The notes: a model not told the origin generated them from the letters alone. 64,000 nt of DNA from Bin75 sp965223955 (GCA_965223955.1 OZ245029.1:2604001-2668000); one strand, 5' to 3'; numbered from the stretch's first letter, positions 52,151 to 62,489 are shown. Numbers and translations are program-made.

Positions 52151-55100
52151 TCAGAAGCCCCAGGTGAGCTGGAGGCGGAGGCCCTGGTTGACCGGCTGTT
52201 GGCCCGCCGGGTCCTGGCGGGTGCCTTCGAGGTTCAGTTCCAGGCCCGTGGCCCAGCCACCGCGCATCTGCAGACGCCCGCCCACCCGGTAGGTGCGGGC
52301 CGCGCCATCCGAGAGCACCGTGCCCGCATAGGGGGTCAGGAGTCCGGTGCCGAAGGGCGCAGCCACGCCATAGCCGATTTCCGCGTTCAGCCGACCCACC
52401 GGGGTCTGCCGGTTGCCTTGCGGCGCCAGGCCCGCCGTGGTCTGCCGCGACCACAGGCCGTCCACGCCGCTCGCGGTCGCCCCCCCACGCCGGGGCGAGC
52501 GTCAGGGCCAGGCCCTGGCCCGTGGGGCCCGGATCAATGCGAAGCGTGCCGCTGGCGCCCCATTCTTTGTAGTCGCGGTCTTCGTGCGCCAGCAGGCCCC
52601 GGACCGCGCCGTCGAGGGTCAGGCCCCACGCCGGGTCGGCGTACTGCACCCGACCGCCCAGTTCCAGCCCGAACCCGGTCTCCGCGTCCCCCCAGTCATG
52701 CCGCAGGCCCACCTCGATGGTCGGCGTCACGCGCTGACCTTCCGGCCATGTGACCGGCCGTGAGCCTTCCAGCACCACCCGCAGCCGGTGCGCGTCCGCT
52801 TCGGTCGCGGCCAGGTTGCCGGCCGCCGTGGACACCTCGTCCGAGGTCATTCGCATGAACATGGCGTCCGTCCGGGTGGCCAACTCAAAGCCCCGGCCTC
52901 CGCGGCCGCCAGCAGAAGGCCCCGGCCTCCGACCGCGCCCATGAGCCACGTCGTGTCCGTGGCCAGGGGCTCGCCGGCGCCCTGCGCCAGGGTCGACTCG
53001 CCCCACCCGTACCCCAGCACGCCCCACACGGCCAGCCGGTCGGTGACGGCATAGTGCAGGTAGGGATGGAGACTCGTCAGGGTGTGCTCCAGCGCCCCCC
53101 GGCTGCCGGCCCCGGTGAACGCGCCGTCGCCCCGGCTGTGGGCCACCGCCACCCCGGCCAGCCCCCGGTCCCAGGCGCGATCCACCCCCAGGGTGCCCGT
53201 GAGGACGTCCCCGTCCAGGGACAGGGCCCCCTCCCGGCCGTTGAACTGCGTGCCGGCCACCCGGCCCCAGGCGGTCACGCGCCGGGCGCCGGGGACGGCG
53301 TCCGCGCCCAGCGTCAGCCGGAAGGAACTGCCCTTCAACAGCTCCCGCAGCCGGAGGGGTTGCAGGGTCTGCGAGCGGCCCAGGCGCGGGTCCTCATCCG
53401 ACAGGGCCAGCCCCGTGGCGCCAGGGGCCGGCCGGGTCGCGCCCGATCCCATGACCAGGCCCGCCAGCCCCTTGAGCAGGGCGGTCAGCGGGTCCCCGCC
53501 CGGCTCGGCGTCCGGCCCGCCGCGCTGACCCAGCGGCAGCCGGTAGCCGCCCACGGTCAGATACGAGCCCTCCCCCGGCGACGCGCGCAGCCGCTCTTCC
53601 ACCGTGTCCGTCACATGGGTCGCCACCGTGCGCCCGAACCGCGCCTGCCACGCCCGGACCGCCCGGGCGTCCTTCTGCCCGGTGCGCCCGCGGCCCGGCG
53701 CGGACCAGGCGCTTTCGCCGTCCGCGTTCACCGCTCGCACCCGCACCTCATAGACCGTCTCGGAAAGCAGGCCCTCGAGCCGCGCCGCCGGGCCGGGCCG
53801 CGCCGGCGAGTCGTCGATCCAGGGGCCCGACGTCCCCTGCCGGTATTGCAGGGCGTAGTGCGTGATCGCCGGCCGCGCGGTATTGGCCGGCGCCCGCCAC
53901 GTCACCTGCAGGTCGGTCTGGCTGTCCCGCACCCCCGAACCTTCGGCGGCTCGGGCGCATCCGTGACGTCGAGCCGCACGTCGACCGTGGCGGTGCCGCC
54001 CTGGCCGTCGTCGGCCCGCACTGTCACCGTATAGCTCGCCTGCGCCTCATGGTCGTAGCGCCGGCCGGCCTTCGTCCGGAGCTGGCCGGTGCCCGCGCTG
54101 ATGGTGAAGGCTTCCTGGTCCGTCCCCTCCAGGCTGTAGTGCAGCGGGTCGCCGTTGGGGTCGGTCGCGGTAATCGGGTCGCCGATCTCCACTGCCGCGC
54201 CCGGCGCGGCGTCGCCAACGGTCTCGGCGAACTCGCGCGTCGGGGCGGCGGCGAAGACCGGCGGCGTGTTCCCGATCGGCGTGGCCGTCGTCCTTACCGC
54301 CGGGCCGGGGCCCGCCTGATTCACCGCCCGCACCTGGAAGGTGTATTCCGTATCGTTGTCGAGCCCGGTGATCGTATGGGTGGTGTCGGTGGAGCCGATG
54401 GATATCCAGCGTCCCTTCCCGTCGATCCGGTACTCGTAATCGGTGATCGCGGAACCGGCGTCGCCCTCCGGCGCGTCCCAGGTCAGCGTCACCTGCCCGT
54501 CTCCACTCTTCACCAGCAGATTCCTGGGCGCGGCCGGCCGGGGTTCGCTCGGGCCGCCGCCACCACCGCTGGGCGCACTGATGCGCCCCGGCGGCGACCA
54601 GGGACCGTCGCCATCGGCGTTGGTGGCGCGGACCTGCACCTGGTAGGCGGTGAGGGCGGCGGTCAGGCCCGTGATCGTCGCGCTGGTGCTGCTCACGTCC
54701 TGCGGGCCATTGGTCCAGCTCCCGCTGGTGCCTTCCCGGTACTCCAGGTCGTAGCTGTCGATGTCCGGCCGCCCGGTGTTCGAGGGGGCGCTCCAGCTCA
54801 CCGTCAGGCTGTCGGTCGCGTTGGGGGTGACTCTGGGCGCGGCGGGCGCCCGCGGCGGCTCGGCGACGTCCGTGAGATCGATCGTCACCGTGACCGTGTC
54901 GGAGCCGTTGCCGTCGTCGGCCTTTACCATCACCGTGTAGGAGGGCTGCGCCTCGTAGTCGTAGGTGACGCCGGACCTCGTGCGGATCTGGCCGCTGTCG
55001 CCGACGATGGCGAAGGAGGCCTTGCCGGCCCCCTCCAGGGTGTAGGTCAGCGTGTCGCCGACGTCGGTGTCGGTGGCGGTGACGGCGTCGCCGACATTCG

Positions 55101-57751
55101 TGCCCGCGGCGCTGTTCTCGGCGACGCTGCGCATGGCGGTCGGGGAGGAAAACGTCGGCGCGGTGTTGCCGACGCTGTTGGTCTGCCCCGACCCGGACGG
55201 CGACCAGGGACCGTTGCCAACACTATTGGTGGCCCGCACCTGCACCTGATAGGCGGTGTTCGCGGTCAGGCCCGTGATCGTCGCGCTGGTGCCGGTCTGG
55301 TCCTGCGGGCCGTCGGTGAAGTTCCCGCTGGTGCCTTGCCGGTACTGCAGGTCGTAGGTGTCGATGGCGGGACCGGTGTTCGACGGCGCCGTCCAGGTCA
55401 CCAACAGGCTGGTGGTGCTGCCGGCGACCGAGGGGGCCGCCGGCCGGGCCGGCACATTGTTGGTAGACGCTGGCGTATCCCGCAGCCGCAGCGTGACCGA
55501 TCTCTTCTCCGACCAGTCCAGGCCGGTATTCATCCATCGGTAATCCTGGGTACTACTTGGACCACCTGCAGTGCTGAACGCGAACTCGGCGCTGTTGTCG
55601 TCGACATACAGCACCAGTTTCGCCTGATCGGCAGTGGTGAGGGCGCTGGTCAGGCCGAAATTCAAGATGCCGCCTCCAACCCAAACATTATCAATCGTGT
55701 AGCTGTTCGTTCCGACACTGAACCCGGTGTCGGACAGGGCACCCGTATCGGTGGAATCCACGAACCCATAAAACGCGGATGAATCATTCTCCACCGTGAC
55801 GACCCCGCACCAGAGGTCGCCGGTGTTCAGCGTGCAGGTCGTGTCCACCGGCTCCACCGGCTCGTCCGGCTCCACGGTCCGCGAGCCGTCCACCTTGTGG
55901 CCCGACAGCACGCCGAGCTCGTCATGGGTGAGGTCCGCCGCCACGTCCGTGGCCATGCTCGTGATCGCGCCGTTCTGGGATTCCCCGACGCCGCGGTCGC
56001 CGACCAGCGTCCGGTCCTGGTTCCCGATCCAGATGCCGTCGGCGTCCTCGTCGGCGGCCAGCACGGTGTAGCCGAACACCAGCACCTCGGTGCCCGAGCC
56101 CCGGAGCAGCGGCGCGCGCCTGGCCCCGGCGACGGACAGCACGAAGTCCGTGCCGGTCGTGGCGGTCACCGCCTCGCTGAACGTCACCGTGACCTCGATC
56201 GTCTCGCCCGCCCCGTAGGTGTCCGACGCCGACGTCGGGGTGGAGGTCACCGCCACGTCGTCGATCGTCGGCGCGGTGATCGTCGGGGCCGTGGACTGCC
56301 GCAGACGCACATCGACCATGTCGCCGACGGACCAGCTCAGACCGGAATTTTGCCAGTAGTACCCGACCCCGACGTCGAAGGTGGCCTCGCTTACCTTGAA
56401 CGTGCTGCCGCCGATATGAAACTCCAGGGTGGGCTCGTCAATAGTCGGAAACTTCGGGTCGAGTTCCATCACCAACGCCCCCGCCGGGTTCGCCAAGATG
56501 ACCACAGAAGAAACCGTGTAGCTGTCCGACCCGATGGTGATCGTCTGGTCCCCGTTGTTGTCGGTCAGGACGCCCGAGCTGTCCAAGAAGCCCACTCCGC
56601 CAGAGTACGTCCCCACCGTCACCACGCCGCACCAGAGGTCGCCGGTGTTCAGCGTGCAGGTCGCGGCCGCCCGGTTCACCGTCACCTCGTAGGTCAGGGT
56701 GGTGGAGCTGTCCTCGGCGGTCACCTTCACGTTGATGACGTTGTCGCCCTCCACCAGCATCACCTGCTGGCCGGCCTCCGTGCCCGCGTCGGTGAGCGTC
56801 GCGTCCTCCCCCGTCCAGATATTCGATCGTCGCCCCGGCATCGTTCGTCGGCGGCGTCACCGTCACTTCGGTGACGGTGTTGGCGACCGACGACGTGTCG
56901 TAGGCGTACGTGTTCGTTGCGAAGGTCGGCATCAGCGTCAGGTCCGTGCTGCCGTCGCTGACGACCAGATCGCTCAGCGTCGCGTCCGTCGTCCCGCCCA
57001 CCGCGGGGCCCTTGATGGCGATGCGGAGCGCATCGCCGCTATAGGCAGGCTGCCAGTTGCCCGTACGAACGCGATAGCCGTCGGCAATACTCCACCCGTC
57101 TGCGGACTCCGCATCCTCGACAGTCGCGTCCGTGACACCCCAACCATGCAAGTCGCCCTGGTTCTCAAAAAGCGTGGTAGCAGTCACCACCACCGCATAG
57201 GTCGTGGCTTTCGTGAGTATCGTATCCGCCGGGGCGGTGAAGGACATCGTTCCCACCACAAAGTTGCCCGAAGGCGTGAGATCCGTGCAGGTCGAATTGG
57301 GAAGCCCGCTGGTGTCGGTCCCGCACACCTGCGCCGTGAATTCGGTGCTGCTGGCAGAGACGATGTCGACGCCGGTCAGGGTGTACCCGCCCTCCTTCGA
57401 ACCGGTCGTGAATTCTTGTCCAACAATCTTCCTATCAAACACACTACCGTCATCACTCTGACCGACGTTGCTGACCAGGGTGGTGGCGGTCTGCGCCTCG
57501 GCCGTCGAGATGGGGAGGGCGAGGGCGCCGGTGAGCGCGAGCAGCGCCGCGGCGGCGAGCGCCCGGGCGGGGCGGACGGGGCGGAGGGGCGGACGGGGCG
57601 GCGAGGCGGACGGGGCGGAGGGGCGGACGGGGCGGCGAGGCGCGCGAAACCCGCCGACCGTGCGGCGGCGGATACGGTCTGAGATGAGGGCGCTGGCCGC
57701 CCCGGCGGGTCGGCTTGCTCCCGCGCCCGAGGCGCAGTCATGGCTCCACAC
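52151..57751 (-). pseudogene. Large autotransporter-like surface protein with fibronectin III and cadherin-like domains, four frameshifts
   Basis: Joined, the frames give about 1,860 residues. After a Pro/Arg-rich start and a signal segment (ALAAAALLALTGALALPIS, then AEA) come two Cys-containing repeats (CTLNTGDLWCGVVTV), fibronectin III domains (YDLQYRQGTSG, YQVQVRATNADGDGPWSPPG), cadherin-like domains (FAIVGDSGQIRTRSGVTYDY), and a C-terminal barrel ending LRLQLTWGF. Frameshifts fall in C/G runs near 56808, 53932, 52891 and 52480, with two +1 and two -1. Each is repaired by one base. Start codon (GTG 57751) is uncertain. It may be truly broken, phase-variable, or affected by homopolymer errors. 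An adhesin role is inferred. Confidence 0.75.
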
Positions 57752-58784
57752 TCGGGCCGGAAGCCGGAGGGCTCTCTCTTCACAAATCGTGCCAATCTGA
57801 CTGGTGCCAGCATGAGGATTCCTTGCCCCCGCTCGCCCGGGCCGCTCACGTCACTCCCGGTGCCCACGACGGTACGGTCCTGTACGTTCCACCACCACAT
57901 CCAAGTCATGCTCATCGCCGCACCTCCTCGTCTTCGTTCGCCCGTTCCGTTGGTTGCCTGTGCCGCGCCCCATGCAATCCCCACGGGCCCACGCCAGTCT
58001 TTGCTCACTTTCAGACCAGTGAATCTAAAATGGGCGATAGGATAAACCAGTCGCAAAGGGTTTGTGAAACGCTAAATATTTGGGCTCAGGGCTAGCTCAA
58101 TTTGGGCAACGGCGGGGTGGGTGCGGGGGGGCTCAACGGCGCTGTGGGCGGGCCTATAAAGGCTTCTACCTCCCCTATCCCCTCCTTACAAAGGAGGGGA
58201 AAATAGCGGCATGAGGCATGTCGCGGGTTTTGATCCGGGAGGCGCGGCTACGATTGCGGAGCGGCCGGGCCGCATGAGATGCGGCCCCTACAACTGCAAA
58301 TAAAAGCAAGACCCTGGATCCCCGATTACAAACGTCGGGGATGACAGCAGGAGGGGGTCGGGGATGACAGCAGGAGGGGGGCGGGGATGACGGCAAGAGG
58401 ACTCATTCAATTTGGGCAACGGCGGGGGTGGTTGCGGGGGGCTGTCGGGTTACGCTGCGCTAACCCGACCTACGGGATCTGCTACGGGATCTGCGGAGAG
58501 GGCGGGCCGCATGAGATGCGGCCCCTACATAAGACGAAGATACACGCTGGATCCCCGATCGGGTCGGGGATGACAGGAGGAGGGGGTCGGGGATGACGGC
58601 AAGAGGACGGGCACGCAGGCCTGTCCCTACAAAAAACGCCCCCTCACCCTACCCTCTCCCACCAGGGAGGAGAGGGGTTAGGTTAGAAGCCTCACCCATA
58701 AACAGGTGGAGTTCTTGACAGGCGTGACCCTCTCCCTATTTCCCGCTTCATGCAGGAAATAGGGGAGAGGGAGTCGGTACAAAC
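57752..58784. repeat. Repeat zone between the autotransporter and the cyanate operon
   Basis: No gene is seen. It contains CCCCTCCTTACAAAGGAGGGG-type palindrome halves (58180), GGCCGCATGAGATGCGGCCC (58267 and 58506), CTGGATCCCCGATTACAAACG (58313, first 20 bases typical), GTCGGGTTACGCTGCGCTAA (58443-58473), and a block 58602-58766 duplicated from 49066-49224. A CCCTATTTCCC hairpin lies at 58734. Confidence 0.72.
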
Positions 58785-58830
58785 CCGACAAAATTGTCGG
58801 CTTCGGACAAAGATGTCGTGACTCCGACAA
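58785..58830 (+). promoter_or_regulatory. Array of CCGACAA-type half sites upstream of the cyanate promoter
   Basis: CCGACAA (58785), TTGTCGG (58794), CGGACAA (58804), TGTCG (58814) and CCGACAA (58824). The first two form a perfect inverted repeat with a 2-bp spacer. They lie 65-110 bp before the sigma-54 promoter, where enhancer-binding activators usually bind. Confidence 0.6.
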
Positions 58831-58894
58831 AGATGCGCGGTGTCTATTCCGTCAAACTTCAATAATATTCAATAGTTGGTTATGGAAAGGAATG

Positions 58895-58910
58895 TGGCAT
58901 TATTTTTGCT
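58895..58910 (+). promoter_or_regulatory. Sigma-54 (-24/-12) promoter of the cyanate operon
   Basis: TGGCATTATTTTTGCT: GG and GC elements with exact spacing (TGGCA, then TTGCT at -12). Transcription would start near 58921. Sigma-54 control fits a nitrogen-scavenging operon. Confidence 0.75.
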
Positions 58911-58958
58911 TATCTTCTTTTCTAACGACAGTATGGTGTCGGCAGAAGTCCCGTAGCA

Positions 58959-58997
58959 TGACATAGACGTCAGAATAGTTCTGGCAATGACGCCAGG
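58959..58997 (+). ncRNA. Predicted ANTAR-type antiterminator RNA element
   Basis: Two hairpins with hexaloops having A at position 1 and G at position 4. P1 is TGAC-ATAGAC-GTCA (58959-58972; only four pairs). P2 is CTGGC-AATGAC-GCCAG (58981-58996; five pairs plus a wobble). The linker is 8 bases. The 3' arm of P2 is part of the 5' arm of the terminator that follows, so P2 and the terminator are mutually exclusive. This is the layout bound by ANTAR proteins such as NasR and EutV. No ANTAR gene lies in the window. Confidence 0.65.
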
Positions 58998-59037
58998 CCT
59001 GAGAGTTTTGCAGAACTCTTGGCCTGGCGTTTTTTTT
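58990..59037 (+). terminator. Intrinsic terminator in the cyanate operon leader
   Basis: Arms ACGCCAGGCC (58990-58999) and GGCCTGGCGT (59021-59030), extended inside by GAGAGTT/AACTCTT, followed by eight T (59030-59037). It lies between the sigma-54 promoter and the first gene, so it must act as an attenuator. Confidence 0.88.
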
Positions 59038-59103
59038 GCGTTTTCGTGGTCGGCGGCAAAACACAGTCAACACATTCACATTTTTCAACTCTTGGGAGGA
59101 GCC

Positions 59104-60525
59104 ATGGCACACACCATTCATCATACTGAAAACTCTGGATCCCCGATTAAAAATGTCGGGGATGACAGAGGGAGGGATGTCGGGGATGACAGAAGGGATT
59201 CCACCTTCGCTTACAACCGTCGAGGGCAAGCCCCAGACATTTTTGATGAGGGGCAATCCCTCACTTCTGAGGAGTACCTGTCCAAGGCGCTCGAAGTCGC
59301 AGTGACGAAGGCCGTGCTGCAGGCAAGCGGTCCGAGTCGACGACAACTGCTTGCCGGTGTCGGAAGCGCGGCGTTGCTCGGACTGATCAGCGAGTTTCTT
59401 CCTCTTTCCCAATTGCAGGCCTTGGCCGCAGACCCCGTAGGCAAACCGGAAAAAACGGATCTCGCGATCGGGTTTATTCCCATTACCTGTGCCACGCCGA
59501 TTATCATGGCCGAGCCCATGGGGTTCTACAGCAAGCATGGCTTGAACGCCAAAGTCAAACGGGCGGCAGGGTGGGCCATGGTCCGGGATTGGGCGATCAA
59601 CAAGGACGTGGACGCCGCGCATATGCTCTCGCCTATGCCCTTGGCTATCACCCTGGGCGCGGGATCGCCTCAGGTCCCGTTCTATATGCCCGCCGTGGAA
59701 AATATCAATGGGCAAGCCATTACCCTGCACAACAAACATCAAGGCGTGAAAACGGCCGCGGATATGAAAGGGTTTCGCTTCTGTGTGCCCTTTGATTATT
59801 CCATGCACAATTACCTGTTGCGCTACTTCCTGGCCGATGGCGGCGTGCATCCTGACAAGGACGTCCAGATCCGCGTGGTGCCGCCCCCGGAAATGGTCGC
59901 CAATCTCAAGGCCGGCAACGTGGACGGCTATCTGGCTCCTGATCCCTTTAACCAACGCGCGGTGTACGAGAACGTCGGCTTTATCTACAAGCTCTCGAAA
60001 GACATTTGGGACAAACATCCGTGCTGCGCGTTTGCGATTTCACAGGAATTCGCGACGACGTATCCGAATACGTTCCTCGCGTTGTTCCGGGCGATCGTGG
60101 ATGCCACCCATTACGCATCGAACCCGGCCAATCGGAAAGAAATCGCCAAGGCCATTGCCCCGGCGAATTACCTGAATCAGCCGAGAATCGTGCTGGAACA
60201 AGTGCTGACCGGGACGTTTGCCGATGGGTTGGGCGGAATTCAGAAGGTGCCGAATCGCATCGATTTCGATCCGTATCCCTGGCATTCCATGGCCATCTGG
60301 ATCCTGACCCAAATGAAACGGTGGGGCCATTTGAAAGGGAACGTGAATTATCGGCAGGTCGCCGAACAGGTCTATCGGGCGGCGGATTGCGACAAGGTGG
60401 CCAAGAGCCTTGGCTATCCCACGCATACCAAGACCATGATGCCGCACGTCATTATGGGCAAGACGTTCGATCCCCTGAAGCCGGAAGACTACGTCAAGAG
60501 TTTTCCCATTCACAGCATGGTGTAG
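59104..60525 (+). CDS. Cyanate/nitrate-type ABC transporter substrate-binding protein (NrtA/CynA family)
   Basis: 473 residues; GGGAGGA precedes ATG 59104. A twin-arginine signal (SRRQLLAGVGSAALL) directs it to the periplasm. The binding domain has AIGFIPITCATPIIMAEPMG, DYSMHNYLLRYFLADGG and LKAGNVDGYLAPDPFNQRAV, as in NrtA/CmpA/CynA proteins for nitrate, bicarbonate or cyanate. Residues about 11-31 (GSPIKNVGDDRGRDVGDDR) are a dispersed repeat inserted in frame before the Tat signal. Cyanate as ligand is inferred from cynS in the operon. Confidence 0.88.
   Translation: MAHTIHHTENSGSPIKNVGDDRGRDVGDDRRDSTFAYNRRGQAPDIFDEGQSLTSEEYLSKALEVAVTKAVLQASGPSRRQLLAGVGSAALLGLISEFLPLSQLQALAADPVGKPEKTDLAIGFIPITCATPIIMAEPMGFYSKHGLNAKVKRAAGWAMVRDWAINKDVDAAHMLSPMPLAITLGAGSPQVPFYMPAVENINGQAITLHNKHQGVKTAADMKGFRFCVPFDYSMHNYLLRYFLADGGVHPDKDVQIRVVPPPEMVANLKAGNVDGYLAPDPFNQRAVYENVGFIYKLSKDIWDKHPCCAFAISQEFATTYPNTFLALFRAIVDATHYASNPANRKEIAKAIAPANYLNQPRIVLEQVLTGTFADGLGGIQKVPNRIDFDPYPWHSMAIWILTQMKRWGHLKGNVNYRQVAEQVYRAADCDKVAKSLGYPTHTKTMMPHVIMGKTFDPLKPEDYVKSFPIHSMV
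59134..59197. repeat. Dispersed repeat inside the binding-protein gene
   Basis: CTGGATCCCCGATTAAAAAT and GTCGGGGATGACAG, followed by a second GTCGGGGATGACAGAAG. It encodes about 21 residues between the start and the Tat signal. Confidence 0.88.
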
Positions 60526-60697
60526 TGTGCCCCCTCACCCCAGCCCTCTCCCTCCAGGGGAGAGGGGGTTGGGAGGGGAAGGGGCGCTCACCCCAGCCCC
60601 CGGATCAAGTTTGGGGCATGCCTAGTGCCCCCTCACCCCAGCCCTCTCCCTCCGGGGGAGAGGGTGTTGGGCTCAGTGAACACAGATTGGAATAACA
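60526..60697. repeat. Dispersed repeats inside the cyanate operon
   Basis: Two copies of CCCTCACCCCAGCCCTCTCC with the matching GGGGAGAGGG arm (60531-60568 and 60628-60664). They may reduce read-through from the binding-protein gene to the permease gene. Confidence 0.75.
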
Positions 60698-61585
60698 ATG
60701 GGCATCAAGTCTACACAGCATCCGTTTTTCATCTCCATCTTTTTCCTCGGGATTTTTCTGTTCGCGTGGCACGTCGCCACCATCAGTCCCCCGTTCAATC
60801 CCACGGGCAAGACGGACGAGGAATTGTTGGTCATGGAGTTCAACGGCGATATCATGCAAACCGACGACGGGCAGTACGTCTGGAATCCGGAAAAGGAAAA
60901 ACTCAAAGGGGTGCCGGGTCCCTTGACGGTGATGGAGAAAGCCTGGGTCGAATTGAGCGAAGCCTTTGTGATTAAAGGGACCAATGATCATGGGATTGCC
61001 TTTTTGGTGGGCTATACGGTTTCACGATTTTCCGTGGGGTTCCTGGCTGCCTCCGTGGTGGCGATTCTGGGGGGGATTATTTTGGGATTAAACCAGGTGT
61101 TGTTTCGCGCACTGAACCCGTTCATTCAAATCCTGAAGCCCATCTCGCCCCTAGCCTGGATGCCCTTGCTCCTGTACACGGTCAAGGATCCGAAATGGAC
61201 GGCGATCCTGGTGGTGTTCATGGCCGCGGTCTGGCCGACACTGGCCACCACCGCCTTCGGCGTGAGTTCCCTTCGGAAGGAATATTTGCAGGTGGCCGAC
61301 ATTCTTCAATTGTCGTGGTTTAAGCGGCTCTACAAGGTGATTCTTCCCGGAGCCGCGCCGACCATCGTGAACGGCCTCCGCATTTCGTTCGGGAGTGCGC
61401 TGGTCGCCGTGGTGCCGGCGGAGATGTTGCTCGGGGAACTGGGCGTGGGCTATCTGAGTTGGATTGAATGGAACAACCTGGATGTTGCCGGCGTCATCTT
61501 CGCCATCCTGGTGGTGGGGACCGTCGGTGTGGTCCTGGATTCGGGATTTAATAAATTGGCCGGTTTGGTCACCTATCAGGAGTAA
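60698..61585 (+). CDS. Cyanate/nitrate-type ABC transporter permease (NrtB/CynB family)
   Basis: 295 residues. An N-terminal membrane segment (ISIFFLGIFLFAWHVATI) is followed by a periplasmic loop of about 90 residues and five more segments. The EAA loop has ADILQLSWFKRLYKVILPGA. The ribosome site is weak (ATTGGAATAACA before ATG), perhaps because it depends on upstream translation. Confidence 0.9.
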   Translation: MGIKSTQHPFFISIFFLGIFLFAWHVATISPPFNPTGKTDEELLVMEFNGDIMQTDDGQYVWNPEKEKLKGVPGPLTVMEKAWVELSEAFVIKGTNDHGIAFLVGYTVSRFSVGFLAASVVAILGGIILGLNQVLFRALNPFIQILKPISPLAWMPLLLYTVKDPKWTAILVVFMAAVWPTLATTAFGVSSLRKEYLQVADILQLSWFKRLYKVILPGAAPTIVNGLRISFGSALVAVVPAEMLLGELGVGYLSWIEWNNLDVAGVIFAILVVGTVGVVLDSGFNKLAGLVTYQE

Positions 61586-61589
61586 CCTT

Positions 61590-62474
61590 ATGTCTTTTCT
61601 CTCTATCGATCATATGAGCAAGTATTTCCCGAATCATTCCGGGGATGGCGACGTCTGCATCTTCGAAGACGTCACGGTCAAGGTGCACAAAGGTGAATTC
61701 GTCACCGTGATCGGGCATTCCGGGTGCGGAAAGAGTACGCTGCTCAACATCATCGCCGGGCTGGAAACGCCAACCGAAGGCGGAGCCATTCTGAACGGAC
61801 ATGAAGTCACGGGTCCGGGATTGGATCGGATGGTGGTGTTTCAAAATTTCGCATTGATGCCATGGATGACGGTCTATCAGAACGTCGCCCTCGCCGTCCG
61901 TTCGGCCTATCCCACATGGAGTTCGCAGGAGATCAAAGCGCACGTCCAGAAATACATCACGTTGGTCGGCCTGCAAGGGGCCGAAACCAAAAAGCCCACG
62001 GCCCTGTCCGGAGGGATGAAACAACGGGTCGGGCTGGCTCGCGCGTTTTCCATTGAACCGAAAGTCCTCTTGCTGGACGAACCGTTTGCGCAAATCGACG
62101 CGTTGACCAGGGGCGTGATTCAAGAGGAACTGGTGCAGATGTGGAATACCACCCGCAACACGGTCTTCATGGTTACGCATGACGTGGATGAGGCTATCCT
62201 GCTCTCCGATCGCATCATGCTCATGACCAACGGCCCCTCGGCACGGATTGCGGAAATCGTGGACGTGACCATTCCCCGGCCGCGGTCACGGGAAACGATT
62301 ATCGAAGACGAACATTATTACAAGATCAGAAACCACATCATTCATTTTCTCGTCCGCCACGCCTCGCACGGACAAGAGGGTGAGAGCGGGGATGCCGCGG
62401 AACGGTCCACCCCCATCGAAATTAATTTCCGTGATCAGGCGACAAAAAAGTATGAACCCACCGCATCACACTAA
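61590..62474 (+). CDS. Cyanate/nitrate-type ABC transporter ATP-binding protein (NrtD/CynD family)
   Basis: 294 residues; CAGGAG precedes ATG 61590, 4 bp after the permease stop. Walker A is GHSGCGKSTLL, Q-loop VVFQNFALMPW, signature LSGGMKQRVGLARAF, Walker B LLLDEPFAQID, switch VTHDVDEA. The C-terminal extension of about 60 residues matches the NrtD/CynD type. Confidence 0.92.
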   Translation: MSFLSIDHMSKYFPNHSGDGDVCIFEDVTVKVHKGEFVTVIGHSGCGKSTLLNIIAGLETPTEGGAILNGHEVTGPGLDRMVVFQNFALMPWMTVYQNVALAVRSAYPTWSSQEIKAHVQKYITLVGLQGAETKKPTALSGGMKQRVGLARAFSIEPKVLLLDEPFAQIDALTRGVIQEELVQMWNTTRNTVFMVTHDVDEAILLSDRIMLMTNGPSARIAEIVDVTIPRPRSRETIIEDEHYYKIRNHIIHFLVRHASHGQEGESGDAAERSTPIEINFRDQATKKYEPTASH

Positions 62475-62489
62475 AAAGGAGTCATCATC

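Noticed and set aside
53054..56874. Long open frames on the plus strand opposite the autotransporter gene
   Set aside because: They have no domains, are Arg/Gly-rich, and mirror the minus-strand gene, which has clear fibronectin III, cadherin-like and barrel sequence. High GC makes the opposite strand open by chance.
57376..58056. Minus-strand frame of 226 codons upstream of the autotransporter
   Set aside because: Its second half is the Pro/Arg-rich shadow of the autotransporter start and signal region; the first half has no recognisable content or ribosome site.
58926..58941. Hairpin CGACA-GTATGG-TGTCG as the first ANTAR hairpin
   Set aside because: The hexaloop is GTATGG, lacking A at position 1 and G at position 4. 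The hairpin at 58959-58972 fits better, though its stem is shorter.
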